From Lysobacterales bacterium (GTDB lineage: Bacteria > Pseudomonadota > Gammaproteobacteria > Xanthomonadales > SZUA-36): a stretch of 64,000 nt of DNA. Below, in pieces: positions 1 through 9,601 of this stretch. The stretch lies in assembly GCA_014238945.1 (NCBI GenBank), contig JABAAB010000014.1:1-64000 (forward strand). Reading direction: 5' to 3'. Below the pieces are notes generated by a model, which was given only the letters and a program-made list of their open reading frames with translations, searched no databases and was not told the origin of the DNA. Numbering within the stretch: position 1 is the first letter of the stretch; each line of letters opens with the position of its first letter. The translations under genes and the position numbers were made by a program.

Positions 1-87
1 CAGACGGATCAAGCAGAAGACGCTGGCTGAGAGACGTCGGCTATACTACAAGCAGAAGGCTGCATGAACATGAACCTGATGAGTTGA

Positions 88-417
88 AAGTCTCTCTTAA
101 TTCCGATTCCTTTAAGTCCGGAATCCTTTGACGACGTACAGGTGCAGTATGAAGATGTGGTCTCTGATCTGCACCGGCAGGTTGGCAGAATTCTCGACTT
201 CTGCGGGTTGCCAATGGAGGATACCTGCGTTAATTTCCATACGACCAAACGTTCTGTTCGCACACCGAGTTCAGAGCAGGTTCGTCAACCCATCTACACG
301 AGTGGGCTGGATCAATGGCGGAGCTTTGAACCCTGGCTGGATCCCCTGAAAGATGCCCTCGGTCCAGTGTTGGACCGTTACCCACTGACTGATCATGACA
401 CCGGGACAAAAAATTGA
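88..417 (+). pseudogene. C-terminal remnant of a TPR-type sulfotransferase
   Basis: The open frame after a TGA at 85-87 encodes the typical C-terminus of the sulfotransferases that often carry N-terminal TPR repeats: a VQYEDVVSDL segment, then ILDFCGLP, then SSEQVRQPIY and a W-x-x-FEPWLDPLK block that ends the family. The PAPS-binding 5' loop and the catalytic core are absent. The two other plus-strand frames between positions 1 and 87 also do not continue the family, and the few residues before VQYEDVV do not match the expected HW...LPG stretch. I therefore read it as a truncated or frameshifted remnant, although the body of the gene may lie left of the window and be joined by a frameshift. 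Its stop overlaps the TTG start of the next gene. The family match of the tail is clear; the pseudogene status is inferred. Confidence 0.6.
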
Positions 418-1979
418 ATTCGAATAATCAACTGAATACTTCAAATCAGCAGACAGACATAGGTCATACGCTCGGCGAAAACAATATCCGGGTTCTTGGT
501 CTTGATATCCACAATCCGGTGTTCATGGTCTCGGCGGTACTGGTGATCGTGCTGGTCGTGGGCACCCTGCTGTTTCAACAACAGGCAGCCACGGTTTTCA
601 GCGATCTGAGGGTTTGGACAACGACAAGATTTGACTGGTTTTTCATGATATCCGCCAATTTTTTTGTACTGTTCTGTTTTGCGGTCGCCTTTTCGGGTCT
701 CGGAAGGGTGCGTCTCGGTGGTGAAGACGCGGTGCCCGAGTACGGTTACATGGCCTGGCTGGCGATGTTATTTGCCGCTGGCGTTGGTATCGGTCTGATG
801 TTTTTCGGTGTGCATGAACCGGTGACCCACACCCTCACGCCCCCACTGGGTATTGACCCCGCCATGACGGAGGCCGCCAAGACCGCAGGTCTGTCTTCCG
901 CCATCTTTCACTGGGGACTACATGCCTGGGCCATTTATGCCGTGGTGGGTCTGTCATTGGCTTTTTTCAGTTTTAACCGGGGTATGCCGTTGACACTCAG
1001 GTCAGCTTTTTTCCCCATTGTGGGCAAGGCCGTTTGGGGGCCCTTCGGTCACTTGATCGACATCGTTGCCGTGCTCGCGACCATCTTCGGCCTGGCCACG
1101 TCACTCGGTTTTGGGTCCGAACAGATTGCAGCCGGGTTAAATTACCTGTTTGGTATTAATCCGGGTAAGTTGACCAAGGTATTTTTAATTTTCATCATTA
1201 TCAGTATTGCGCTGGTTTCCGTCGTTGCCGGTTTGGATAAAGGGGTGAAGCGGCTCAGCGAACTCAATATGGGGATGGCGGGCGCATTGATGCTGTTTGT
1301 AATGGTCGCGGGTCCAACCACGTATATACTGGTGACCATAGTAAATGCCGTGGGGGATTACATTACTCATTTGCCCGCATTGAGCAACTGGGTGGGTCGT
1401 GAAGACAGCGCATTTCTGCATGACTGGACCACCTTCTACTGGGCCTGGTGGATTGCATGGTCACCCTTTGTGGGCATTTTTATCGCACGGGTCAGCAGGG
1501 GCAGGACGGTGCGTGAATTCATCACCTGGGTTCTGATTATCCCAACCGTCATCGGTATCATCTGGATGTCCACATTCGGTGGGACCGCATTGGATCAACT
1601 GTTCAATGACGGATACACAGGGGTGGCTGAATCGGCGCCTGAACTCGCCCTGTTCAGAATGCTGGAAGGGTTGCCCCTTACCGGGTTGGTCTCCGCCATC
1701 AGTGTATTTCTGATTGCCATCTTTTTCGTGACCTCGGCTGACTCGGGTTCACTGGTGATTGACATCATTACGGCTGGTGGAAAAACCGATGCACCTGTTC
1801 AGCAACGGGTATTTTGGTGTCTGTTGACCGGATTTGTGGCCGCGGCCCTGATGCTCGGTGGTGGAATGGCTTCTTTACAGGCCCTGACCCTTTCGGTCGG
1901 CTTGCCCTTTGGCCTGGTGTTGCTGTTGATGTGTGTCGGATTGGTCAGGGGATTACAGGATGAGAGGAGGCGATCATGA
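414..1979 (+). CDS. BCCT family betaine/choline/carnitine transporter
   Basis: Secondary transporter for quaternary-ammonium osmolytes in the inner membrane, probably driven by Na+ or H+. The 521 residues have about 12 hydrophobic segments. The family glycine-rich stretch AAGVGIGLMFFG lies near residue 121, followed by the FHWGLHAWAIYA block, and the tryptophan-rich substrate box WTTFYWAWWIAWSPFVG lies near residues 338-354. TSADSGS follows in a later helix. The start is a TTG whose last two bases fall in the preceding TGA, with GGGAC six bases upstream; no better start precedes the first membrane helix. It lacks the long cytoplasmic tail of BetT and is close to CaiT/OpuD in size. It overlaps the next gene by ATGA, so the two are probably co-translated. 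The exact substrate cannot be told from sequence alone. Confidence 0.9.
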   Translation: MNSNNQLNTSNQQTDIGHTLGENNIRVLGLDIHNPVFMVSAVLVIVLVVGTLLFQQQAATVFSDLRVWTTTRFDWFFMISANFFVLFCFAVAFSGLGRVRLGGEDAVPEYGYMAWLAMLFAAGVGIGLMFFGVHEPVTHTLTPPLGIDPAMTEAAKTAGLSSAIFHWGLHAWAIYAVVGLSLAFFSFNRGMPLTLRSAFFPIVGKAVWGPFGHLIDIVAVLATIFGLATSLGFGSEQIAAGLNYLFGINPGKLTKVFLIFIIISIALVSVVAGLDKGVKRLSELNMGMAGALMLFVMVAGPTTYILVTIVNAVGDYITHLPALSNWVGREDSAFLHDWTTFYWAWWIAWSPFVGIFIARVSRGRTVREFITWVLIIPTVIGIIWMSTFGGTALDQLFNDGYTGVAESAPELALFRMLEGLPLTGLVSAISVFLIAIFFVTSADSGSLVIDIITAGGKTDAPVQQRVFWCLLTGFVAAALMLGGGMASLQALTLSVGLPFGLVLLLMCVGLVRGLQDERRRS

Positions 1980-2446
1980 CTCATACGCAGGTAGATTTGC
2001 AGACCGAACAATTGCTGACCGCAATTCACAATAATATGCGTACCCGTTTCTTTGATGTTCAACGCAGTGAAGCAAAGGGACTGTTTCAGACAATCAAAGA
2101 AGGCAAGGCCATACCGTTCATGGTCATCGACATACCGGACCAGGGTGAAATTAATTGCAACCTCGTGCTCGATCACAGCCAGTGCGTGGGCAAGCTCAAT
2201 TTCAGTCTGTTTCGCAAGGCTCTGGTCGCCCACCTGGACAGAGTGGCAGTTAAACTGAAGGCAAAGGAACACCTGAACATATATACCAGCGAAGCCAGCA
2301 CCACGATGATATTTCACATCCCCGGGCTGATAGAACAGGATGGCAACCTGAACGTACTGGTCAGTGGTTTGAGCCAGGAGAAGCCCGGTTCAATGACCAT
2401 CAGGTTGATGTTCCTGGATCCGGGTCAATTCAAGTTGAAATCGTAA
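1976..2446 (+). CDS. Conserved hypothetical protein coupled to the BCCT transporter
   Basis: A 156-residue soluble protein with no signal peptide or membrane helix, and no family I can name. Its ATG overlaps the transporter stop (ATGA), so translation is probably coupled. The N-terminal 35 residues look helical (TEQLLTAIHNNMRTRFFDVQ); the rest alternates hydrophobic and polar residues as in a beta-rich fold (IPFMVIDIPDQGEINCNLVL, TMIFHIPGLIEQDGNLNVLV). There is no obvious catalytic motif. By position it could be a cytoplasmic partner of the transporter or of an osmolyte-responsive process, but that rests only on the overlap. An imperfect inverted repeat, ACCTGT...ACAGGT, follows the stop (2458-2480) around a T-rich loop. 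Confidence 0.7.
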   Translation: MTHTQVDLQTEQLLTAIHNNMRTRFFDVQRSEAKGLFQTIKEGKAIPFMVIDIPDQGEINCNLVLDHSQCVGKLNFSLFRKALVAHLDRVAVKLKAKEHLNIYTSEASTTMIFHIPGLIEQDGNLNVLVSGLSQEKPGSMTIRLMFLDPGQFKLKS

Positions 2447-2596
2447 GTCTGCGGCGCACCTGTGACCCTTTTTTACAGGTTATTCATTGTCATGGTAAAT
2501 CCGCAGCGTCGCGTGCATGTATTCAGCAATACCTCAATAATGGTTTTATACTTTCCCTCGATTTTCATCAAAGCCACGCGGCGCGGATGAATCAAC

Positions 2597-2602
2597 AAGG
2601 AG
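2597..2602 (+). promoter_or_regulatory. Shine-Dalgarno site of the isochorismatase-like gene
   Basis: AAGGAG lies seven bases before ATG 2610 and fixes that start. The 163-base gap before the gene holds no other reading frame I can support; a TATACT hexamer sits at 2547-2552 but lacks a convincing -35 partner. Confidence 0.7.
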
Positions 2603-2609
2603 TTACATC

Positions 2610-3521
2610 ATGGGGGTTACACTTCGCTACACGCATACCCAGTTCCTGGCGGCTGTAAAGGGCAAGTACGGGTTTATGAGGTCCAGGAAGATGCGCCTGG
2701 CATCCGATACCTTGTTGGAATACGAAAATGCAAAAATAGCCGACGACAACGTGAACGCGAAGGAAATGGCCATGATTGGGGCCTGGTACGATTGGTCCCT
2801 GACGAAGGAATTCAGAAGCGTCAACACAAAAACCAATGGGGTATGCAAAAAACTTGCCGTAGAAATGGGGGCCGTGCCGGACATCGGTCGCGAAGAGAGG
2901 ACTTCCGCGTTTGTCCTGGCCGGAGTACTGAGGGATGAGCCCACATCAAGAAATCCGGCGGATGTGGTCGTGACGGACATGACGGTACCCGTCTACATGG
3001 ATACGGTCGGGGCGGCGGGTGGTGTGGTCCTGATCGATGCGTTTGGTGGTGGAAACTCGACACAGGCACACGGATTTGAGCGATGTTATGGCGGTCAGGA
3101 TTCGACCGTGATGGACAACATCAAAGATGTACTGTCGACGGCACGTGATCTGCAGATGCCCATCTTCGATGTCACGATGAATGTGGAGACGACATGGAAG
3201 GAATTGACCGACGAATTTTCCACAACCGTAATCAACATTGTCAAGCCGAAACAACCGCTGTTCATGGGTGATGAAACCTACGTTGAGAACACACTGCAGA
3301 AGATCCGGGATCACAATGTGGATTACCTTGTGGTCATGGGATGGGATGCGAATCAGTGTGTGGCCGCTGCTATATTCGGTGTTGAACCCTACACGGAAGC
3401 TTACGTTCCGGGTCTTCTGGATTATGGTTGGGATGTGGTTTCAGCTCGAAACCTGTTGGGTGCCAACGAGGATAACGAGTTGGAGTCCAAATGGGGCTGG
3501 CCATACATCGGGCAGGCCTGA
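2610..3521 (+). CDS. Isochorismatase-like cysteine hydrolase with N-terminal extension
   Basis: The C-terminal 170 residues have the isochorismatase/nicotinamidase fold: a first strand ending in Asp143 (VVLIDAFGG), lysines 212 and 214 in VKPKQPLF at the place of the catalytic Lys, and Cys250 in the motif VVMGWDANQCV, the nucleophile of this cysteine-hydrolase family. YVPGLLDYGWDVV follows as in the family. About 130 residues precede the fold and I do not recognise them; most family members are near 200 residues, so 303 is long. The reaction is probably amide or ester hydrolysis of a small molecule, with the substrate unknown. No signal peptide is present. The gene appears monocistronic, with a 106-base gap to the convergent tamB. 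Confidence 0.7.
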   Translation: MGVTLRYTHTQFLAAVKGKYGFMRSRKMRLASDTLLEYENAKIADDNVNAKEMAMIGAWYDWSLTKEFRSVNTKTNGVCKKLAVEMGAVPDIGREERTSAFVLAGVLRDEPTSRNPADVVVTDMTVPVYMDTVGAAGGVVLIDAFGGGNSTQAHGFERCYGGQDSTVMDNIKDVLSTARDLQMPIFDVTMNVETTWKELTDEFSTTVINIVKPKQPLFMGDETYVENTLQKIRDHNVDYLVVMGWDANQCVAAAIFGVEPYTEAYVPGLLDYGWDVVSARNLLGANEDNELESKWGWPYIGQA

Positions 3522-3627
3522 AGGCAGATGGAGTACCCCACAGTCAGCGGCTAACGAAGTTCAGAAAAAGTCGCATTCAAATAAAAATCACACGGTGGAT
3601 TACGCTGTGGCCATTACCAATAAGTGC

Positions 3628-6600
3628 TTATCGATCCAGGGTATAAGACATATCCACACCTGAATCCTGTTGACCCGATGTGACCTTGATTCCGAAGCCC
3701 TTTTTCAGGTCATAGCGGGCGCTGAGGACGTTTTCGTCGTCAAACAGGCTGATGCCGTAGCTGACATACAGTTTGGGTGCGATGTAGGTGCCTACATCAA
3801 AGCCGCCCACACTTTGACCGTAGTCGAAATCTGATCCCGTGATCAATATGGCCCAGGCCCGGTCCTCGTTGGTCAGCGGGTTGGTATAGGCCTTGAGTGT
3901 GGATCGTTTCAGGGTTCCACCGACCTGCACGCCTGCTGAACGAACCTGGGTATTCCCGTAGATTCCTCTTTCTGCCCTTATGTTCAGTACCGGGTTGTTT
4001 GCTGGTACATTGGGAAAATTGATATGCCCGTTTTCGATTACGAGTACCGGGCCATAAACATCCACCGTTCCCTGTAGTCTGTACTCTCCATTGGCCACGG
4101 GTACCGGCTCGCCATCCCAGAGAAAGTTCACACTGCCACTGATGCTGGTCTCGACACCGGGTACACCCACCTGTACATCGTCTCCGAATGCCAGGTCCAG
4201 GCTACCGTGTATCTGGGTTTTTGCCTGTTTTGCCTGGATCCCGTCGACGGGGATGGTGCGATCTTCAATCAACAGATCCTCGCTGTCATTGATACGCCCG
4301 ACCAGCAGGTTGACGGGCGTCAGCTGTGCGCTGGGCACCCTGATGTAGCCGTTGATATCCAGACGCTCCGGTTTCAGTTCCAGTTTGAGATCTGTTTCAG
4401 TGGACAGTTTCAACTGATCGGTATTGACCAGCAGCAGGTTTTCACCGGTCAGCGATGCTTCCAGTCGTATCTTTTTCAGGTCCTCAAATACGAATCGTCC
4501 ATCCAGTTTGCCGGTGCCTTCACCTGCCTTGAACTGTCCGGACATGATACCCCGGTCGTGTGCATCCACATGGCCATTGACGTCTATATCCTCCAGTCTC
4601 AGACCCAGCAGGTCGTATCCGATGAGACCATTATCCAGGCTGAATTCACCTGAGAAATGGGGATCCGCCAGCGTACCGCTGAGCTTAATATTGGAAACGA
4701 AGCGACCGGACAGTTCATCCACGGCAGGCATGGCAAGTTGTCCCAACAGACCGATGTCATCCATTTCAACATTGGCGCGTCCAATGAGCTCGCGGGCGCC
4801 ATCGGCGGCTATATCCAGGACGTCAAAATCAAGGTCAATCTCGCCGGTTCCCGGTAACGGGATGTCCAGTGTGCCGGATTCGAGGTTACCATTTTGCAGA
4901 GAAAAGACGAGCCGCCCGGCGCCGGTTTCAGCGATCAGGGTGTTGTCCGTTATTTCAAATATGCTACCCCCTGAGATATGGAATTCTGCGCCTCCCGTGG
5001 CTGCCTCACCCAGTTTCTGGTACCACTCCAAACGACCTGCAATCTGCTGGTCAAATCCAACATCCAAGTCCAGTGCATGGGCAACCAGGTCAACCGGGAT
5101 GGCACTGGTTTCCATCACCAGCGACCAGTGATCACCGTGGCGGTATTGTGTATCGATACACACACTGGCACCGTTATTGGCCTGCAGGCAAACCGGTCCC
5201 GCGCTGGTAACGTCAGGGGACCATGACAGTGGGCTGGCTTTTTCCAGTTTGAAATGATGGTCCTTGAGGACTGAGGCCTCGAGTTCTTGAAGTACACCCT
5301 GCCATTTGCTGAGGTACGGGTCCTGTGCATCCTGCGGTTCGATTTCTGCCCGGGCGCCAACAACAAAGTCCGGATGCTTCACTTGCACCTTCAGATTTTG
5401 CCTCACAGGCCCTGGTTCAAGGGACATGGTCAGGCTTTCAAATACCGTTTCCTGGAGTATCAGCCCATTTGCCCGCAGTTCGATGCCCGGTACCGGACCG
5501 GTGTCCCTGTCCAGGCTGCTGCTGAATTCCAGATCGCGGACAGCGTAGCCGTTCCAGGCAAGCTCCTGTCCAGCCAGTTGCAGAGTCAAAGAGGGCTGGT
5601 TGGCATGACCGGAATAATGCCCGTCCAACTCGACCATACCACCGGCACCATTCATCAGGGCAGATGGCAGCAAGCCGTTGAAAGACACACTCGCACCTGC
5701 ACGGGTAGAAATATTGCCATCCAGTTTCAACAACGCCTCATCCGTGGCGATGCTGACCTGGTCAAATGTGAGCCCGTTCTCATCATAGGACACACTTCCA
5801 CTGGCATTGAGCGGGATACCGCGTAGTTGGCCGTTGGCGACAGACAGATTCAACCGGGTGTGCCTTGGTAGCGTCTGTGATTGAATCGAAAACACTGCAT
5901 CAATTGCACCTGGCCAACCGGGCAATACCGGTTCCGGATCAAGACCACTGGCCCTGAAGTTGGCATCCCATGTGAGGTTTTCAGACCAGTTGACCCCGGC
6001 CTCACCGGTGATATTGCCGCGGAGCACCTGTCCACGCAGCAGTTCGACCCGCGCTGATGTCCGATCACCACTTCCGTCCAGTTCCAATCTTCCCGTTGGA
6101 TAGTCGCCCAGACGGATTTTCATCTGTCCGTGGGTGTTCCAATTGTCCAGATCACCGCTGACAACCCATTCGCCGGCTGAACTGGAATACTCAGGATTTA
6201 CCGGGGGCCATGCCAGGTCCTGCCAGTCTATCCGGGCATCCACGGTATTGGCTTCTGTATCGATATCAGCCGTGATATTGACCACAGCGTTGGTTCCGTC
6301 GATAGCCAATCGGCTCTGTGGGATCAGTAGCCTGTCGGGAGACCACTCGAGGGACAAATCCCCCAACAGGTACTTGTCTGCCGGCCAGTCATGCAGCCAC
6401 TGTGAAAGATCAAGGCGTGTTATGCGTGTAGTCAAACTGGCTTCAGGCTGCCCAGACCAGTCCCCATGACCCTGGCTTCGCAATTCCATGGCAGGGCCCG
6501 AAAACCTTATCTGCTCGAATTCGATGGAAGTTGCGGACCCCTCACCAGAAATGGACAGTTTCGAGGTCGGCAATGCGTCCATCTCAAGACCTGAATCCAG

Positions 6601-7500
6601 TTCAAACCACCATTGGTCCAACTGTCCCTGGCTGGTCAGAACCAGGTCGCTCACTGCGATGGGGGTCAAATCAGGACTGCCATTCCATTTATAGTGTGCA
6701 AGATTTGCCGAAATATCCCAGCCCGGATCAGTTAACAGGTCAAATAGATCGCCACCCAGTTGTAGCCCCCAGGGTTCACTGTTCAGGCTGAAGCGGGCCT
6801 GGTTGAGATTTCCAGAAAGCCTCACCCCGAATGGCACAATCGGTGCAACGGCATCCGGATCCGTTGACGCGAACAGCTGTCCCTGAAGTTCAGCCATGAG
6901 TCCGAAGGGGGCTTTGAGATTCATTTGCCCGTTCCCGTTGGATTCCATGGTGGGTGTGGTTATGTCCAGCTGTTTGATCACCAACTTCTCGTCCATCGAC
7001 AACTGTATGCGCAGGGTATCAATCTGAACGGACGATTTGGTACCACCACGGTGCAGAGTAAGTCCGTCCAACTGACCATCGTGCAATTCAACCAGCATTG
7101 GCGGGATCATCGCTGCCAGTGTTGCCCCCAGGTCGGAAGGACTTTGATTTGCGGATGTCGGTACCGTCGATGCTGGCAGGTCCAGCGTCATATCCTGTAC
7201 CCGCAGTGATCGAAGCTGAATGGACAGCGGCCACCAGCCCGGACCTGCCATCAGTTCGACACGCCCGATCTGCAGCCCCACTCCACCGGCCTGGTAGCCG
7301 AGCCCCTCTATGACAAGACCGGATGAGAGGTTGCCGTCTATACGGGAGGAATTTAGGGCACCAGCCGTCGATTGTTGCGCCTTTACCCATATCCAAAGTG
7401 CACCGGATGTGGTGTGTAACAGCCAGTAGAAACCACCTGCCAGCAACAGGGACAGGACGGCTGGCAGGCCCATCAGGGTGTATTTCCTGAAGCGGGTCAC
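3628..7500 (-). CDS. tamB: TamB, inner-membrane component of the TAM assembly module
   Basis: Long periplasm-spanning AsmA/DUF490-family protein that works with TamA in outer-membrane protein assembly and phospholipid transport. I start it at GTG 7500, whose last two bases form the TamA stop (GTGA). This gives about 1290 residues and places the single N-terminal membrane anchor (near residues 11-29) right after a basic VTRFRKY stretch. A longer frame would start at 7557 inside tamA and is unlikely. The middle is repetitive beta-strand sequence rich in G-x-L-x-L patterns. The C-terminal few hundred residues carry the DUF490 signature, with VPSAQLTPVNLLVG, GPVLVIENGHINFPN and a final Y-x-LKKGFGIKVTSG ending in a barrel-like strand. 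Co-transcribed downstream of tamA. Confidence 0.93.
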   Translation of the reverse strand: MTRFRKYTLMGLPAVLSLLLAGGFYWLLHTTSGALWIWVKAQQSTAGALNSSRIDGNLSSGLVIEGLGYQAGGVGLQIGRVELMAGPGWWPLSIQLRSLRVQDMTLDLPASTVPTSANQSPSDLGATLAAMIPPMLVELHDGQLDGLTLHRGGTKSSVQIDTLRIQLSMDEKLVIKQLDITTPTMESNGNGQMNLKAPFGLMAELQGQLFASTDPDAVAPIVPFGVRLSGNLNQARFSLNSEPWGLQLGGDLFDLLTDPGWDISANLAHYKWNGSPDLTPIAVSDLVLTSQGQLDQWWFELDSGLEMDALPTSKLSISGEGSATSIEFEQIRFSGPAMELRSQGHGDWSGQPEASLTTRITRLDLSQWLHDWPADKYLLGDLSLEWSPDRLLIPQSRLAIDGTNAVVNITADIDTEANTVDARIDWQDLAWPPVNPEYSSSAGEWVVSGDLDNWNTHGQMKIRLGDYPTGRLELDGSGDRTSARVELLRGQVLRGNITGEAGVNWSENLTWDANFRASGLDPEPVLPGWPGAIDAVFSIQSQTLPRHTRLNLSVANGQLRGIPLNASGSVSYDENGLTFDQVSIATDEALLKLDGNISTRAGASVSFNGLLPSALMNGAGGMVELDGHYSGHANQPSLTLQLAGQELAWNGYAVRDLEFSSSLDRDTGPVPGIELRANGLILQETVFESLTMSLEPGPVRQNLKVQVKHPDFVVGARAEIEPQDAQDPYLSKWQGVLQELEASVLKDHHFKLEKASPLSWSPDVTSAGPVCLQANNGASVCIDTQYRHGDHWSLVMETSAIPVDLVAHALDLDVGFDQQIAGRLEWYQKLGEAATGGAEFHISGGSIFEITDNTLIAETGAGRLVFSLQNGNLESGTLDIPLPGTGEIDLDFDVLDIAADGARELIGRANVEMDDIGLLGQLAMPAVDELSGRFVSNIKLSGTLADPHFSGEFSLDNGLIGYDLLGLRLEDIDVNGHVDAHDRGIMSGQFKAGEGTGKLDGRFVFEDLKKIRLEASLTGENLLLVNTDQLKLSTETDLKLELKPERLDINGYIRVPSAQLTPVNLLVGRINDSEDLLIEDRTIPVDGIQAKQAKTQIHGSLDLAFGDDVQVGVPGVETSISGSVNFLWDGEPVPVANGEYRLQGTVDVYGPVLVIENGHINFPNVPANNPVLNIRAERGIYGNTQVRSAGVQVGGTLKRSTLKAYTNPLTNEDRAWAILITGSDFDYGQSVGGFDVGTYIAPKLYVSYGISLFDDENVLSARYDLKKGFGIKVTSGQQDSGVDMSYTLDR

Positions 7501-9392
7501 AGCAACGGTGTTCCGATGGTCAGGTGGATACGCCAGGGATCGCCCTCGAGATCCCATGCCTGGGCCACGTCAAGACGCAGTGAGCCGATCACCGAATACC
7601 AGCGTATACCGAGACCCGTACCACGCTTGAGGTCCGTCTTGCCCCAGTCATTGAACGCATTGCCGATATCAATAAAAGCCGCAACACTCCAGTCTTCACG
7701 AAAATTATATTCAACTTCTGCACTTGCGCTCAGTATGCTGTTTGAACCGACGCCATTGGTATCAAGAGTTTCGAAGCCATAGCCTCTGACACTGCGGCTG
7801 CCACCCGCTTTGAAGCGATACAGGTTGGGCAATTCGGTGGTCTCAACGGTGAGTATGATGTCTTCGACAGGTACGGAAATCTCATCAATACGGGCGTCAC
7901 TATAGCCCGCTTCCGCGCGTAGCAGGAACTTCCAGTGATCACCGGAAGTCAGGTTCCAGCGACTGGATAGATAGACCTGGCTGAAGTCTGCTTCCGAGCC
8001 CCAGGCCGTGTTGGAGGTAAACGCCCAGGCCCGCTGATGGTGCCCCGTGGTACTGAATCCTGAGCCATGAATTCCCGGCCAGTTCCAATCCATACCCACG
8101 GTAAGGGAATTGACATTTCGTTCCAGTATTCTTTCGATGGGTGCCGATGCACTTTGTGTGATGATACCGGTGGGTGTGAAATCGTTTGCTTCGTGCAGGT
8201 ACTGGACGAAAACCGTTTCCAGCATCTGTTCAAAACCAGCCCGCATATTGCGTACCCTGATTTTTCCCAGTCTCAGTGAATAATTGTTGACGGTTCCATC
8301 TGCGATATTGAAGCGATTTTCCAGGTCACCGGAAGCTGAAATCTCGACCTCCTGCTGCTCGGAACTCAATCCCAGTGTCGCGATCCAGAATTGCTGGGAT
8401 TCGGTCATACGTGGCAGGCGGTAATTGGATTGCAGGCTGAATTCACTGCCCTGTTGCTGCCAGCCGAAACCGACATCAAGATTGTCACCACGTGGGCTGA
8501 GCAAATGGCGGCCCCACAGCAACTGCACCCGGGCCAGTGTGTCGGTACCGTATCCCAGGGTGCCCTGGTAGGTGTTCTTCTTTCTCGCTTTGAAATTGAC
8601 CTCGAGATTAACCCTCGGTGGGGTCGCGTCCAGTTGACGGCGTTCCACCAGCTCAATTTCTTCAAAATAACCCGATTGCCACAGATCAAGCTGAAATTTT
8701 TCCAGCAACAATACGTTATAGGGGTCGCCCCGGCTGAAATGCCGGATGCTCTCCAGCACCCCCGTATCCAGGAACTCCTGGTTGAAACTCACTGACCCCA
8801 TGACAACCTGTGGCCCGGTGTCCACCACCAGTTCGAGATTTGCCGTGTTGGCAACGGGGTCAACCCGGATGACATGACGGCTGAATTGGGCCAGCAAATA
8901 CCCTTCTTCTTCCAACAGTTCTGTCACTCGCAGCTTGGCTTGATCCCATGCATGCTGGTCCAGTCGCATACCCTGTCTCAGCGGGAACGCCGAATACCAC
9001 GACTGCAAGGATTCCAGCGAGCTTCCCGGCCCTGTCAGTTCGAGTTGCAGCTCATCGACAAGCACCGGCGGTCCGGCTTCCACAGCGATACTGAGTATCC
9101 ATTTGCCACTTTCGTCCGGTATTATTTCGGTTGTTGCCAGAGTGTGGAAATAACCGTAGGGTCGCATGGCATTGGCCACAGATTCCTGTGCGTCTTCCAC
9201 CAGCCTGCGTTGCAAACGGGCAGTAAGCCGCGCGCTTCTGCCCACCCGGAATGATGCCACGTGATTCCTGACATTGGACAACATCGGTTCATCAATACCA
9301 GTCACCTTGTATTCAATTGCATCCGCAAGCACACACAGTGGTAGCAACAGCATGCTGGTCAGCAAAAATTTTGGACGCAGTAAAGCCAACAA
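7497..9392 (-). CDS. tamA: TamA, outer-membrane BamA-family component of TAM
   Basis: An Omp85-superfamily barrel of 631 residues. A signal peptide (MLALLRPKF...LLPLCVLADA) precedes about 250 residues of POTRA domains, followed by a C-terminal 16-strand barrel. The lid-loop motif VRGYG lies near residue 535 within GGSRSVRGYGFETLD, and the last strand ends IHLTIGTPLL. Length and architecture match E. coli TamA (577 residues) with modest extra loops. The gene is first in a two-gene operon; its TGA overlaps the GTG of tamB. It is divergent from the aldo/keto reductase across 209 bases that hold both upstream regions. The assignment is firm because the TamB partner is adjacent. Confidence 0.93.
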   Translation of the reverse strand: MLALLRPKFLLTSMLLLPLCVLADAIEYKVTGIDEPMLSNVRNHVASFRVGRSARLTARLQRRLVEDAQESVANAMRPYGYFHTLATTEIIPDESGKWILSIAVEAGPPVLVDELQLELTGPGSSLESLQSWYSAFPLRQGMRLDQHAWDQAKLRVTELLEEEGYLLAQFSRHVIRVDPVANTANLELVVDTGPQVVMGSVSFNQEFLDTGVLESIRHFSRGDPYNVLLLEKFQLDLWQSGYFEEIELVERRQLDATPPRVNLEVNFKARKKNTYQGTLGYGTDTLARVQLLWGRHLLSPRGDNLDVGFGWQQQGSEFSLQSNYRLPRMTESQQFWIATLGLSSEQQEVEISASGDLENRFNIADGTVNNYSLRLGKIRVRNMRAGFEQMLETVFVQYLHEANDFTPTGIITQSASAPIERILERNVNSLTVGMDWNWPGIHGSGFSTTGHHQRAWAFTSNTAWGSEADFSQVYLSSRWNLTSGDHWKFLLRAEAGYSDARIDEISVPVEDIILTVETTELPNLYRFKAGGSRSVRGYGFETLDTNGVGSNSILSASAEVEYNFREDWSVAAFIDIGNAFNDWGKTDLKRGTGLGIRWYSVIGSLRLDVAQAWDLEGDPWRIHLTIGTPLL

Positions 9393-9601
9393 TCACCTAC
9401 TTCAGATTAGAAAAAAGGGCATGCATTATGGCACGCTACGCCCGGTGTTTGCCGCCCAAACACAGTACATCAATCATAAATACGTACTTCATAAATGCCG
9501 GCAGTAACAAATCCGGGTGGTAACAGAAGCATTATCGGTTATGCTCAACCGCTGCAATGGTTTTTAATGTATCTTTTGCAAAATGACAGGGACGGTACTA
9601 C

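Noticed and set aside
3628-7557. Long open frames on the plus strand opposite tamB
   Set aside because: They are shadows of the repetitive TamB coding sequence, with no start signals or family resemblance of their own.
7501-7557. Earlier tamB start inside tamA
   Set aside because: The 19 extra residues lie in the tamA frame region, carry no signal, and the GTG at 7500 overlaps the tamA stop with a basic N-terminus before the anchor.
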